Shown here: positions 33,686 to 42,258 of the stretch, piece after piece
Numbering within the stretch: position 1 is the first letter of the stretch
How the letters are laid out: each line of letters begins with the position of its first letter
Assembly: GCF_004349245.1 (NCBI RefSeq)
Contig: NZ_SMLC01000026.1
Location: forward strand, 1-61,794
Direction of reading: 5' to 3'
Source: Actinomadura sp. 6K520
GTDB lineage: Bacteria > Actinomycetota > Actinomycetes > Streptosporangiales > Streptosporangiaceae
Length of the DNA: 61,794 nucleotides
Program-made: the position numbers and the translations under genes
Notes under the pieces: model-generated
Told to the model about the DNA's origin: nothing
What the model saw: only the letters and a program-made list of their open reading frames with translations
Databases searched by the model: none

Positions 33686-34600
33686 ATGCCCGGCCCCGAG
33701 CAAGGTCCGCGCTCGTTCACCGCGATCGTCAACCCGGCGGCGGGCGACGCCGCCTCGGCCTCGTCGCTGATCACGCTGGCCCGGCTGCTGCGTGAGGCGG
33801 GCGCCGACGTCGCCGTCGAGTACAGCCGCGGCCTCGGCCACGCCCACGACGTCGCCCGCGCCGCCGCCGGCACCGGGCGGGTCGTGCTCGGCGTCGGCGG
33901 CGACGGCATGGTCGGCTGCGTGGGCGGCGCCCTGGCCGGCCTGGACGCCGGGAGGGATGCGGTGCTCGGCATCGTCCCGGCGGGGCGCGGCAACGACTTC
34001 GCGCGGCAGCTCGGCGTCCCGTCCGACCCGGAGGAGCTGGCCAAGCTGCTGCTGGAGGGCGAGCCGCGCGCGGTGGACGCCATCGAGGCCAACGGCACGC
34101 CCGTGCTCGGCAGCGTCTACGCGGGCGTGGACGCCGTCGCCAACGACAACGCCAACAACACGCGGCTGCTGCGCGGCTCCGCCGCCTACTACGTCGGGGC
34201 GCTGCGCGCGATCATCTCGTGGCGCGCCGCCGACTACCTGATCACCGTGGACGGCGAGTCGTTCGCCCGGAAGGGCTACACCGTCGTCGCGGCGAACTCC
34301 GGCTACTACGGATTCGGCAAGCACATCGCGCCGGACGCCCGCGTGGACGACGGGATGCTCGACGTGATCCTCATCCGGAGCGCGCCGAAGAAGCTGTTCT
34401 TCTCCGTGATGCGGGAGCTGGCGGACGGGACGCACGTACGGCGGCCGGAGGTCGAGGTCATGCGGGGCCGCGAGGTCCGGATCGAGCTGACCGGGCCGCC
34501 CGGGAGGACGCTCCCGTACGGCGCGGACGGCGAACTGCCCGGGGTGCTGCCGGTCACCGCCCGGGTGATGCCCGGCGCGCTCCGCGTCCTGGCCCCCTGA
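33686..34600 (+). CDS. Diacylglycerol kinase-family lipid kinase
   Basis: A 304-aa protein. The nucleotide-binding motifs are 'FTAIVNPAAGDAA', 'VVLGVGGDGMVGCVGGALA' and 'LGIVPAGRGNDFARQLGVPS'. The C-terminal beta domain includes 'GYTVVAANSGYYGFGKHIAP' and 'ARVDDGMLDVILIRSAPKKL'. It should phosphorylate a lipid hydroxyl such as diacylglycerol or an ether analogue at the inner membrane face. It starts 9 nt after the oxidase stop and is almost certainly in the same operon, completing a possible glycerolipid pathway with the divergent glpD. Confidence 0.92.
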   Translation: MPGPEQGPRSFTAIVNPAAGDAASASSLITLARLLREAGADVAVEYSRGLGHAHDVARAAAGTGRVVLGVGGDGMVGCVGGALAGLDAGRDAVLGIVPAGRGNDFARQLGVPSDPEELAKLLLEGEPRAVDAIEANGTPVLGSVYAGVDAVANDNANNTRLLRGSAAYYVGALRAIISWRAADYLITVDGESFARKGYTVVAANSGYYGFGKHIAPDARVDDGMLDVILIRSAPKKLFFSVMRELADGTHVRRPEVEVMRGREVRIELTGPPGRTLPYGADGELPGVLPVTARVMPGALRVLAP

Positions 34601-35039
34601 CCCCTCGCATCCGCCTCTGACCTGCGAGAACGTCATGTCCCCGAGTTGGCCGGGAAGTTTGGGTCTGTTTACGCCCGCATTACGGCTCCTCGGATAGCGT
34701 CAGTTACGTCCCGCTTAGGGACCGTTGGGGCCGTCTGCGGACGGGGTCATGAGAAGGCGACTGCTCGCCGTTCTGGGGGGACTCATGACCACCCGCGGGC
34801 GCCCTCGTCGTGGTGGCGCCGGCGTCTCTGGGGGTGGCGCCGGCGTCCACCACGCACACGCGCGACCGGCCGCCCGCGTGAAGATCACACGCCGGCCGCG
34901 GCGAGTCGCTTGACGGCCGAGATCGCCTCCGGCCAGGCTGTGCGAACCCCTACCCGAGCCTTTCGCCCACGGCAGGCTGCCCGGAGCCTGCGCGCGGACA
35001 CGCGCCGGACGGAACGGCTCTCCCCCCGGAGGCGTCCCC
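34601..35039. other. 439-bp gap, no convincing gene
   Basis: It contains a 62-codon frame at 34725-34913 (MGPSADGVMRRRLLAVLGGL...), whose second ATG gives a short signal-like start, but the rest is Arg/Gly-rich and looks non-coding. A 14-bp direct repeat GTGGCGCCGGCGTC occurs twice within about 22 bp near 34815-34855. A promoter for the following metallophosphoesterase is expected but not identified. Confidence 0.4.
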
Positions 35040-36548
35040 GTGAGTGCCGAGGAGTACCCCGACAACTCGCGCACCTCAGAGGCAGGCGCCGGATGGGTCT
35101 GCCGGAAACCCGGCACGTTCCACGACCTGCTGCCCGAGCGCGTCCCCGACTTCTCCTGGCGCCGCCCGAGGGTGCTGTGGCGCTCCCGGAACGACGTGGT
35201 GGCGCACCTGTTCGGCGATCCCTCGAACGCGATCCGCCGCCGCTGCGTCGCCGCGCTGCGCGAACGGGGCACGCCGGCCGCGTTCACCGTCCACCGCTCC
35301 GAGCCCGAGTTCTCGTTCGCCCTGCTCGGCGACACCGGCGAGGGCGACCGGTCGCAGTACGCCGTGGTCCCGCCGCTGCTGAACGCCGCCGCCGGCACCG
35401 ACTTCATGATCATCGCCAGCGACGTGATCTACCCGGCGGGCGACGCGGACCAGTACCCGGGCAAGTTCTTCCGCCCCTACAAGGACTATCCGGCCCCCAT
35501 CTACGCCATCCCGGGCAACCACGACTGGTACGACGGCCTGCGCGGCTTCCTGAACGTCTTCTGCGAGCTGGACACGGACTGCTCCCCGCCGCCGTGGCGC
35601 GGCCCGCTCTCCTTCGTGCCCCGCCTGCTGTGGCGCTCACCGGGCGAACTGGACGCCCGCGCGCTGGAGGAGGCCCGCCGCCGGTACCGGGGTGCGCCGG
35701 GCCAGCGGTCCGTCCAGCCGGGCCCGTACTGGGCGATCGACACGCCGTCGCTGCGCGTCATCGGCATCGACACCGGCATCACGGGCACCATCGACCGCGG
35801 CCAGGGCCGCTGGCTGCGTGAGGTCTCCGCTGGTCCGAAACCCAAACTGCTCGTGACCGGAAAACCGCTGTACGTGGACGACGAGCACCGGCCCGGGAAG
35901 ATCGAGGGCGGCGGGACCGTGGACGAGATCGTCCGGGACCCGGCCCACAACTACGTGGCCGCGATCGGCGGCGACATCCACAACTACCAGCGCTACCCGG
36001 TCCCGGCCGGCGACGGGCGGACGATCCAGTACATCGTCTCCGGCGGCGGAGGCGCGTTCATGCACGCCACCCACACGATCCCCCGGACCCGCGTGGTCGA
36101 GGAGGACCGGTTCCGCTGCTACCCGCTGCGCGGCGACTCCCTGTCCCGCTACAGCAAGCTGTACGGCCGCTGGCTGCGGCTGCCGAAGCTCTTCGAGCTG
36201 ACCCCGGAGGAGGCCACGGCCGCCGTCCGGCGCAGGCTCGGCATCACGCCCGCCCGCGGATACCAGAGCCCCGACCCCTCCTTCCGCGCGCGGTTCGTCG
36301 CGGCGCTCCTGGGCGTCCCGCGCGGTGGCCGGCACCGCCCCCGGTTCCTGCGGGCCCCGGTGCACAAGCTGCCGCAGCGTTTTCGCTCGGAACTGGCCGA
36401 CTGGGACGACCCGCCGTTCTTCAAGAGCTTCCTGCGCGTGGACGTGACCGAGTCGCAACTGCGGATCCGCTGCCACGCGGCCACCGGCTGCGGTGACCAG
36501 GAGACCAACCCGCCCTGCGAGGACGAGGTCGCCATTCCGCTGCGCTGA
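35040..36548 (+). CDS. Calcineurin-like metallophosphoesterase
   Basis: A 502-aa protein without a clear signal peptide. Metallophosphoesterase motifs are 'FSFALLGDTGEGDRSQ' (motif I, DxT where DxH is usual), 'IIASDVIYPAGD' (motif II), 'YAIPGNHDWYDGLRG' (motif III) and 'AAIGGDIHNYQRYPV' (distal histidines). The C-terminal about 130 residues form a basic accessory domain with 'SFLRVDVTESQLRIRCHAAT' and three cysteines. It is likely a cytosolic phosphoesterase or nuclease of unknown substrate. The GTG at 35040 has GGAGG 7 nt upstream. The gene stands alone. Confidence 0.85.
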   Translation: MSAEEYPDNSRTSEAGAGWVCRKPGTFHDLLPERVPDFSWRRPRVLWRSRNDVVAHLFGDPSNAIRRRCVAALRERGTPAAFTVHRSEPEFSFALLGDTGEGDRSQYAVVPPLLNAAAGTDFMIIASDVIYPAGDADQYPGKFFRPYKDYPAPIYAIPGNHDWYDGLRGFLNVFCELDTDCSPPPWRGPLSFVPRLLWRSPGELDARALEEARRRYRGAPGQRSVQPGPYWAIDTPSLRVIGIDTGITGTIDRGQGRWLREVSAGPKPKLLVTGKPLYVDDEHRPGKIEGGGTVDEIVRDPAHNYVAAIGGDIHNYQRYPVPAGDGRTIQYIVSGGGGAFMHATHTIPRTRVVEEDRFRCYPLRGDSLSRYSKLYGRWLRLPKLFELTPEEATAAVRRRLGITPARGYQSPDPSFRARFVAALLGVPRGGRHRPRFLRAPVHKLPQRFRSELADWDDPPFFKSFLRVDVTESQLRIRCHAATGCGDQETNPPCEDEVAIPLR

Positions 36549-36754
36549 TCGTCGGGATCGTCGCGTGGTCGCGGCGGTGGCGGGGGCGGTGCCCGGGCCG
36601 CTGAGATTGGAGAATCGCCCAGAAGAGTTGGCAAAAGGGGTGTTCCTGGCGCGGGACGTGCGGCAATGCCGTTACAGTCGTGGCTCGTCAGACGGGTGAT
36701 CGGTAACAGGCGGTCGGCCGGAAAGAGACCGCGTCACAGGAGAAGAGCACCACC

Positions 36755-37261
36755 ATGAGTTACCCACAGCAGGGTCAGGGCCAGCACTACCAGCAGCAGG
36801 TCCACCAGGGCGGTCACGCGCCCGTCCACCAGCAGCAGCAGCAGGCACCCGCCGCCGTGGGCGCCGGGGCCAACATGAAGCGCCGCAACCCGGTCGCCGC
36901 CTGGCTCGGCCTGCCGATCATCACCTTCGGCATCTACGGCCTCGTGTGGTTCTACAAGGTCCACGCCGAACTGCACGCGTACGACCGGCGCGTCGGCGAC
37001 TCCGCGGTCAACGCGCTGCTGTCGATGCTCTTCGGCGCGGTCACGCTCGGCATCTGGCCGCTGGTCATGTTCGTCAAGCTCGGCGGCCGCATCGCGGCGG
37101 CGCAGCGCGCCGCCGGCCTCCCCGCGACCTGCAGCGGCGGCATCGGATTCCTGCTCGGCATCTTCGGCTTCGGAGTCCTCTACTACCAGCTCCAGCTCAA
37201 CAAGGTCGTCGACCGCTACGGCGACACCCCGCCCGGCCAGCAGGTCTCGCTCGTCGCCTGA
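36755..37261 (+). CDS. DUF4234 membrane protein with Gln/His-rich N-terminus
   Basis: A 168-aa protein. Residues 1-38 are Gln/His-rich and disordered ('HYQQQVHQGGHAPVHQQQQQ'). The DUF4234 region follows with three membrane segments: 'PVAAWLGLPIITFGIYGLVW', 'LLSMLFGAVTLGIWPLVMFV' and 'GGIGFLLGIFGFGVLYYQLQ'. The function of the family is unknown. The ATG at 36755 has AGGAGAAG upstream. It is followed by a clear hairpin terminator, so it is probably monocistronic. Confidence 0.85.
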   Translation: MSYPQQGQGQHYQQQVHQGGHAPVHQQQQQAPAAVGAGANMKRRNPVAAWLGLPIITFGIYGLVWFYKVHAELHAYDRRVGDSAVNALLSMLFGAVTLGIWPLVMFVKLGGRIAAAQRAAGLPATCSGGIGFLLGIFGFGVLYYQLQLNKVVDRYGDTPPGQQVSLVA

Positions 37262-37306
37262 CCGGCGGGCCGCACACCCCGGGGGCTACGGCCCTGGCCC
37301 CGCCGC

Positions 37307-37340
37307 AGACCCCTCCGCCCCACCCGTCGCGGAGGGGTCT
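37307..37340 (+). terminator. Hairpin terminator after the DUF4234 gene
   Basis: A perfect 12-bp stem AGACCCCTCCGC / GCGGAGGGGTCT with a 10-nt loop, followed by TCGCG. It lies 46 bp after the DUF4234 stop. Confidence 0.75.
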
Positions 37341-37382
37341 TCGCGTGCGCGCCGTGTCGGTGGCGCGCGTCAGAATGAGCCC

Positions 37383-39155
37383 GTGAAGGTCGCTGTGGCG
37401 GTGGGGGTGCGCGGCGGGGGAGCGCTCCGGCCGCTCGCCGAGGACGGGACGCCCGCGGGGCCCGCCCAGGACGTTCCCGACCTCGTCGCGGCCATCGGGG
37501 AGCGGGAGCGGTCCGAGGCGCCGCGCTGGGTGTGGCCGTCCACCGTGCGGCTCTACCCCCGGCTGCTGGACGCGGGCGTGCGGGTGGGGCGCTGCCACGA
37601 CCTGGAACTGGTCGAGAGCCTTCTGCTCGGCCACGCGGGACGGTACGGGGAGCCGCGGTCGGTCCGGGCGGCGTGGGCGCGGGCCCGCGGGGAGCCGGTG
37701 CCCGCGGACGCACCGCCGCGGGAGAAACCGGCGCAGGCGTCGCTCTTCGACGACGATGCCGACCGGGACGAGCCCGCCGACGACATCGCGCAGGTCGTCG
37801 CCGTGCACGCCGAGCAGCAGCGCGCCATCGCCGGGCTGAAGGGTGAGCCGGGCGGAACTCGCCGATCGGCCGGTGGCGGGCCGGGGGCCGCAGGACGGTT
37901 CGCGCTGCTCGCGGCGGCGGAGTCGGCGGGGGCGCTGGCGGCGGCCGAGATGGGGCACGACGGGCTGCCCTGGTCGGCCGCCGAGCACGACGCGCTGCTC
38001 ACCGAGTTGCTCGGACCGCGCCCCTCCGGCGGCCTGCGTCCCCGCCGGCTCCAGGATCTCGCCGACCGCATCGGCGCCGCGTTCGGCCCGCGCACGCACG
38101 TCAACCCCGACTCCCCGGCGCAGCTCCTCAAGGCGTTCGCGTCGGCGGGGCACCCGATCCCCTCGACACGCGCCCACGTGCTCAAGGGCGTCGACCATCC
38201 CGCGGTGCCGCTGCTGCTGGAGTACAAGGAACTCGCGCGCCTGCACACCGCGCACGGCTGGGCGTGGCTGGACACCTGGGTCAGCGGCGGGCGGTTCCGC
38301 CCCGAGTACGTGGCCGGCGGGGTGGTGTCCGGCCGGTGGGCGACGAGCGGCGGCGGCGCCCTGCAGATCCCGCGCGTCCTGCGCAGCGCCGTCGTCGCCG
38401 ACCCTGGCTGGTCGCTCGTCGTCGCGGACGCGGCCCAGCTCGAACCCCGGGTGCTGGCGGCCCTCGCGGGCGACCGCGCGTTCGCCGAGGCCGCCGCCCA
38501 CGGCGACCTCTACGCCGCCCTCTCCGGCGCCTTCGACTCCGGGCCGGGAGCGGCGACGGTGCCGGAGGACGGGATGAGCGCGCGGGACAAGGCCAAGCTA
38601 GCGCTGCTGTCCGCCATGTACGGCGGCGGGACGGGTGAGGCCGTGCGGCTCCTCGCCGTCCTGAAGAACCGGTTCCCCGACGCGTTCGAGTACGTGGAGG
38701 CCGCCGCCCGGGCGGGGGAGCGCGGGCGGCTCGTCCGGTCCCGGCTGGGGCGCACCTGCCCGCCGCCGTCGGCCGGCTGGCGCGAGCTGACCGCCGCGGG
38801 GGACGACGGCCCCCACCCGGAGCGGCGGAGCCCGGCCGCGCAGGCGCTGCGCAGCCGGGGCCGCTTCACCCGCAACTTCGTCGTCCAGGCGACCGCCGCC
38901 GACTGGGCGCTCGCCCTGCTCGCCTCGCTGCGCCGCCGCCTCACCGCGCTCGGCTCCGGCCCGTCCGCCGGTCCCCGCCTGGTGTTCTTCCAGCACGACG
39001 AGGTCATCGTGCACACCCCGGCGGAGCTGGCCGCGGACGTCGCCGCCGCCGTCCGCGACTCGGCCGGGGAGGCGCGGCGGCTCCTCTTCGGCGACACCCC
39101 CGTCGTGTTCCCCATGGAGATCGCGATCGTGGACCGGTACGCCGACGCCAAGTAG
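37383..39155 (+). CDS. PolA-family protein: degenerate exonuclease plus DNA polymerase domain
   Basis: A 590-aa family A DNA polymerase lacking the 5'-3' nuclease domain. The N-terminal about 190 residues correspond to a reduced 3'-5' exonuclease-like region. Polymerase motif A is 'LVVADAAQLEPRVLAALAGD' (D349; the usual DYSQIE is changed to DAAQLE), motif B is 'MSARDKAKLALLSAMYGGGT' (R...K...YG retained), and motif C is 'VFFQHDEVIVHT' (D539, E540). Both catalytic carboxylates remain, so polymerase activity is possible. This type is found in actinobacteria beside the full-length PolA; its role, perhaps repair synthesis, is not established. The start is GTG 37383. Confidence 0.87.
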   Translation: MKVAVAVGVRGGGALRPLAEDGTPAGPAQDVPDLVAAIGERERSEAPRWVWPSTVRLYPRLLDAGVRVGRCHDLELVESLLLGHAGRYGEPRSVRAAWARARGEPVPADAPPREKPAQASLFDDDADRDEPADDIAQVVAVHAEQQRAIAGLKGEPGGTRRSAGGGPGAAGRFALLAAAESAGALAAAEMGHDGLPWSAAEHDALLTELLGPRPSGGLRPRRLQDLADRIGAAFGPRTHVNPDSPAQLLKAFASAGHPIPSTRAHVLKGVDHPAVPLLLEYKELARLHTAHGWAWLDTWVSGGRFRPEYVAGGVVSGRWATSGGGALQIPRVLRSAVVADPGWSLVVADAAQLEPRVLAALAGDRAFAEAAAHGDLYAALSGAFDSGPGAATVPEDGMSARDKAKLALLSAMYGGGTGEAVRLLAVLKNRFPDAFEYVEAAARAGERGRLVRSRLGRTCPPPSAGWRELTAAGDDGPHPERRSPAAQALRSRGRFTRNFVVQATAADWALALLASLRRRLTALGSGPSAGPRLVFFQHDEVIVHTPAELAADVAAAVRDSAGEARRLLFGDTPVVFPMEIAIVDRYADAK

Positions 39156-39184
39156 CCGCCCGCGCTCGCCCGCGGCCGGTGCGC

Positions 39185-40447
39185 TCAGCCGGCGATCGTG
39201 TAGGACGCGCGGGTGTTCAGGGCGTCGACGTCGTCGAAGGACGTCTGCCGGTAGGCGCCGCTGATGGTCTCCAGCTCGTTCGGCGCCAGGACGTCCTCGA
39301 TGGCCGCGAAACCGCGCGGGGCGCGCTCGCTGACCGTCTGCAGGATCCGGTCGGCGGGCATGTCGCGGCAGGCCAGCACGATGGCGTTGACCGTCTCGCG
39401 GCGCTCCCGCTCGTAGGCGAGCAGACCCGCGGCGGGATCGGCGGCCCTGACCAGCTCGTGCGCCAGGACGCGGGCGTCGAGCACCGCCTGGGACCCGCCG
39501 TTCGACCCGATCGGGTACATCGGGTGGGCGGCGTCGCCGAGCAGGGTCACCCGGCCGAACGTCCAGCGGTCGAGGGGATCGCGGTCGACCATCGGGTACT
39601 CGAGGATCTCCGCCGCCCCGGACAGCATCGCCGGGATGTCGAGCCAGTCGAACGTCCAGTCGGCGAAGTGGGGGAGCACGTCCTCCAGGCGGCCCGTCCG
39701 GTTCCAGTCGGCGGCCTCCTCAAGCCGGTCGTCCCTGAGCCTCACCTCGGCCACCCAGTTCAGCAGCGCCCTGCCCATGCGCTCGGCGCGCATGGAGATC
39801 GGGTAGACGACCATCTTGGACGCGGCGTTGCTGCCCGCGATGGCCAGGGTGCGCCCGGTCAGGAAGGGCTCGCCCTCGGTGACCCCGCGCCACATCCTGA
39901 TCCCGTTCCACAGCGGCGCCTTCTCGCCCGGGTTCAGCTGGGCCCGGACGGCGGAGTGCAGGCCGTCCGCGCCGATCAGCACGTCGGCGGTGCCGGTGTC
40001 GGCGGTGCCGGACGCGCGGTCGCGCAGCCGGGCCCGCACGCGGTCCCCGTCCTGCTCGAAGCCCTCGAACACGGTCCCGGTGCGGACGGCCTGCTCGCCG
40101 AGCCGCGCCACGACGGCGTCCAGCAGCAGCATCTGCAGTTCGCCGCGGTGGATGGAGTACTGCGGCCAGCGGTAGCCGAGGGCGCGTCCCCGCGGCTCGG
40201 CCCAGATCCGGCCGCCGTACCGGTCGAAGTGCACCGTCTCGGCGGTGGGGACGCCGGTCTCGGCGAGTTCGTCGCCGAGCCCCAGCTCGGTGAGCTCCCG
40301 CACGGCGTGCGGGAGCAGGTTGATGCCGACGCCGAGCGGCCGCAGCCGGACGGCGGAGTCGACGACGAGCGCCTCGACACCGGCCGCGTGCAGGCTCAGG
40401 GCGGTGGTGAGACCGCCGATCCCCGCACCCACGATGAGTACGCGCAT
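39185..40447 (-). CDS. FAD-dependent aromatic-ring monooxygenase-like protein
   Basis: A 420-aa class A flavoprotein monooxygenase. The N-terminal GxGxxG is 'VLIVGAGIGGLTTALSLHAA', the middle DG motif is 'ADVLIGADGLHSAVRAQL', and the GD motif is 'VTLLGDAAHPMYPIGSNGGS'. These match salicylate- and p-hydroxybenzoate-hydroxylase relatives that hydroxylate aromatic substrates with NAD(P)H and oxygen. The ATG at 40447 has GGAGGG upstream. It lies 115 bp after the ABC ATPase gene in the same direction, so it may process the compound imported by that transporter. The substrate is unknown. Confidence 0.9.
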   Translation of the reverse strand: MRVLIVGAGIGGLTTALSLHAAGVEALVVDSAVRLRPLGVGINLLPHAVRELTELGLGDELAETGVPTAETVHFDRYGGRIWAEPRGRALGYRWPQYSIHRGELQMLLLDAVVARLGEQAVRTGTVFEGFEQDGDRVRARLRDRASGTADTGTADVLIGADGLHSAVRAQLNPGEKAPLWNGIRMWRGVTEGEPFLTGRTLAIAGSNAASKMVVYPISMRAERMGRALLNWVAEVRLRDDRLEEAADWNRTGRLEDVLPHFADWTFDWLDIPAMLSGAAEILEYPMVDRDPLDRWTFGRVTLLGDAAHPMYPIGSNGGSQAVLDARVLAHELVRAADPAAGLLAYERERRETVNAIVLACRDMPADRILQTVSERAPRGFAAIEDVLAPNELETISGAYRQTSFDDVDALNTRASYTIAG

Positions 40448-40562
40448 GAATCGCCCTCCGTTGTCCGGGCAGGGCGGGGCCGGTGTGCCGGCGGCCCCGC
40501 CCGCCCCGGTCTCGTTCCTCGACCGCCGCGCACGGCGGTGGTTCGTGCAGTCGAGCCGTGCG

Positions 40563-41399
40563 TCAGCGGGCCGGCTTCGCGCCGGCCCCCTCCGCCTTCG
40601 CCGCCCCGGCCGGCCGCGTGTCGGCGGGGGCCGCGCCCGGCACCCGCGCGCCGCCGCGGACCAGCCGCCCGACCTCGGCCCGCAGCTGGACGAACTCCGG
40701 CAGGCCGCGGGTGTCGATCTGGTCGCGGACGGACGGCAGCCCGACGGGCAGGTCGGCGTGCACCCGGGCGGGCGAGCGGTTGAGGACGACGACCCGGTCA
40801 CCGACGTAGACGCTCTCGTCGATGTCGTGGGTGACCAGCAGGATCGTCATCTTCTCCGTGCGGTGCACCTGGAGGACGAGGTCCTCCAAGTCCTCCCGGG
40901 TCTGCGCGTCGACGGAGCCGAACGGCTCGTCCATCAGCAGCAGCGAGGGACGGTAGGCCAGTGCCCGCGCGATCGACACGCGCTGCTGCATGCCGCCGGA
41001 CAGCTGCCACGGGTACTTGCGTCCGGCGTCGTGGAGGCCCACCGACTCCAGGGCCTCTTCCGCGGCGGCCCGCCGCTCCGAGCGCGACTTCCCGCGCCGG
41101 CGCAGCGGCAGCGCCACGTTGTCGCGGACGCTCAGCCAGGGGAACAGCGACCGGCTGTAGTCCTGGAACACCACCGCGAGGTCGTCGGGCACGCCGTTGA
41201 CCGGCTTGCCGTCCAGCGTGAGCCTGCCGCCGGTCGGCTGGATCAGCCCGGCGATGCAGCGCAGCAGCGTGGACTTGCCGCAGCCGGACGGCCCGACGAT
41301 GCTGACCAGCTGCCCGTCCGGGACGGTGAGGTCGAGGCCGTCGAGGACCTTGAGCCCGTCTCCTCCGTAGGAGTGGGTGAGGCCGGTTATCTGAAGCAT
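40563..41399 (-). CDS. ABC transporter ATP-binding protein (nitrate/sulfonate/taurine type)
   Basis: A 278-aa ATPase. Walker A 'VGPSGCGKSTLLRCIAG', Q-loop 'VVFQDYSRSLFPWLSV', signature 'LSGGMQQRVSIARAL', Walker B 'LLLMDEPFGSVDAQ' and switch 'LVTHDIDESVYVGD' are all intact. The 'SRSLFPW' after the Q-loop is typical of the SsuB/TauB family. The last about 35 residues are a disordered Ala/Pro/Arg tail. It energises import by the two permeases encoded just upstream. The ATG at 41399 lies 55 bp after the second permease gene. Confidence 0.93.
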   Translation of the reverse strand: MLQITGLTHSYGGDGLKVLDGLDLTVPDGQLVSIVGPSGCGKSTLLRCIAGLIQPTGGRLTLDGKPVNGVPDDLAVVFQDYSRSLFPWLSVRDNVALPLRRRGKSRSERRAAAEEALESVGLHDAGRKYPWQLSGGMQQRVSIARALAYRPSLLLMDEPFGSVDAQTREDLEDLVLQVHRTEKMTILLVTHDIDESVYVGDRVVVLNRSPARVHADLPVGLPSVRDQIDTRGLPEFVQLRAEVGRLVRGGARVPGAAPADTRPAGAAKAEGAGAKPAR

Positions 41400-41454
41400 C
41401 ACGGCCACCTTTTCTGTGTGTACGTCATGAGGGTCGTCAGCGTGGGGGCATCGG

Positions 41455-42258
41455 TCAAGTCGCGAGCCGCTGGGCACCGATGTGCCAGGCCAGCACGCGG
41501 CGTTCCAGGAGCATGAACACGGCGTTGAACACGAAGCCGAGGATGCCCAGCATGACGATGCCGGCCCACATCCGGGGGAGCTCGAACGAGCGCTGGGCGC
41601 CGATGAGCTCGGAGCCGATGCCCGCGGTGCTGCCGAACAGCTCGGAGATGACCATGAGGATCAGCGCGAACGACAGCGCGACCCGCAGCCCCGCGAAGAT
41701 CTTGGGAGAGGCCCCGGGGAGGATGATGGTCACCAGCCGGCGGAACCGGCCGATGCCGAACACCTTGGCCGTCTCCAGCTGCAGGGACTCCACGGTGCGG
41801 ACGCCTTCGCAGGTGTTCAGCAGCACCGGCCACACCACGCCGAACGCGATCGTGACGATCTGCATGGTGGCGCCCAGCTGGAACACGATGATGAAGAAGG
41901 GCAGCAGCGTCGGCGGCGGCACCGCGCGCAAGAACTCCAGTACCGGGCTCGCCATGTCGTAGAGGATCTGCGACCGGCCGATGGCCGCGCCGACCACGAC
42001 GCCGGCGACGCCCGCGGCGCCCCACCCGATGAACAGGTGGGTGAGGCTGGTGGAGAAGTCGTCGGTGGCGTTCTCGGTGAGGAACAGGCTGGACGCGGGC
42101 CCGGAGAACCACAGCTCGTGCAGCGCCTGGGCGATCCGGGTCGGCGGCGGGAAGTAGGTCTCGTTCACCGCGCGGGTGACGACCTCCCACAGCACGAAGA
42201 CCAGGACGACGAGCCAGGCGCGCTCGACGAACCCGCGCAGGGCTTTCATGAGGCTCAC
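41455..42258 (-). CDS. ABC transporter permease (SsuC/TauC-like), second
   Basis: A 267-aa membrane protein with about six helices, for example 'AWLVVLVFVLWEVVTRAV', 'LLPFFIIVFQLGATMQIVTI' and 'MWAGIVMLGILGFVFNAVFM'. The cytoplasmic EAA loop that contacts the ATPase is in 'ETAKVFGIGRFRRLVTIILP'. It starts at GTG 42258, which overlaps the stop of the first permease (GTGA); the in-frame ATG at 42249 is the alternative. It forms a heterodimeric pore with the other permease. Confidence 0.92.
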   Translation of the reverse strand: MSLMKALRGFVERAWLVVLVFVLWEVVTRAVNETYFPPPTRIAQALHELWFSGPASSLFLTENATDDFSTSLTHLFIGWGAAGVAGVVVGAAIGRSQILYDMASPVLEFLRAVPPPTLLPFFIIVFQLGATMQIVTIAFGVVWPVLLNTCEGVRTVESLQLETAKVFGIGRFRRLVTIILPGASPKIFAGLRVALSFALILMVISELFGSTAGIGSELIGAQRSFELPRMWAGIVMLGILGFVFNAVFMLLERRVLAWHIGAQRLAT

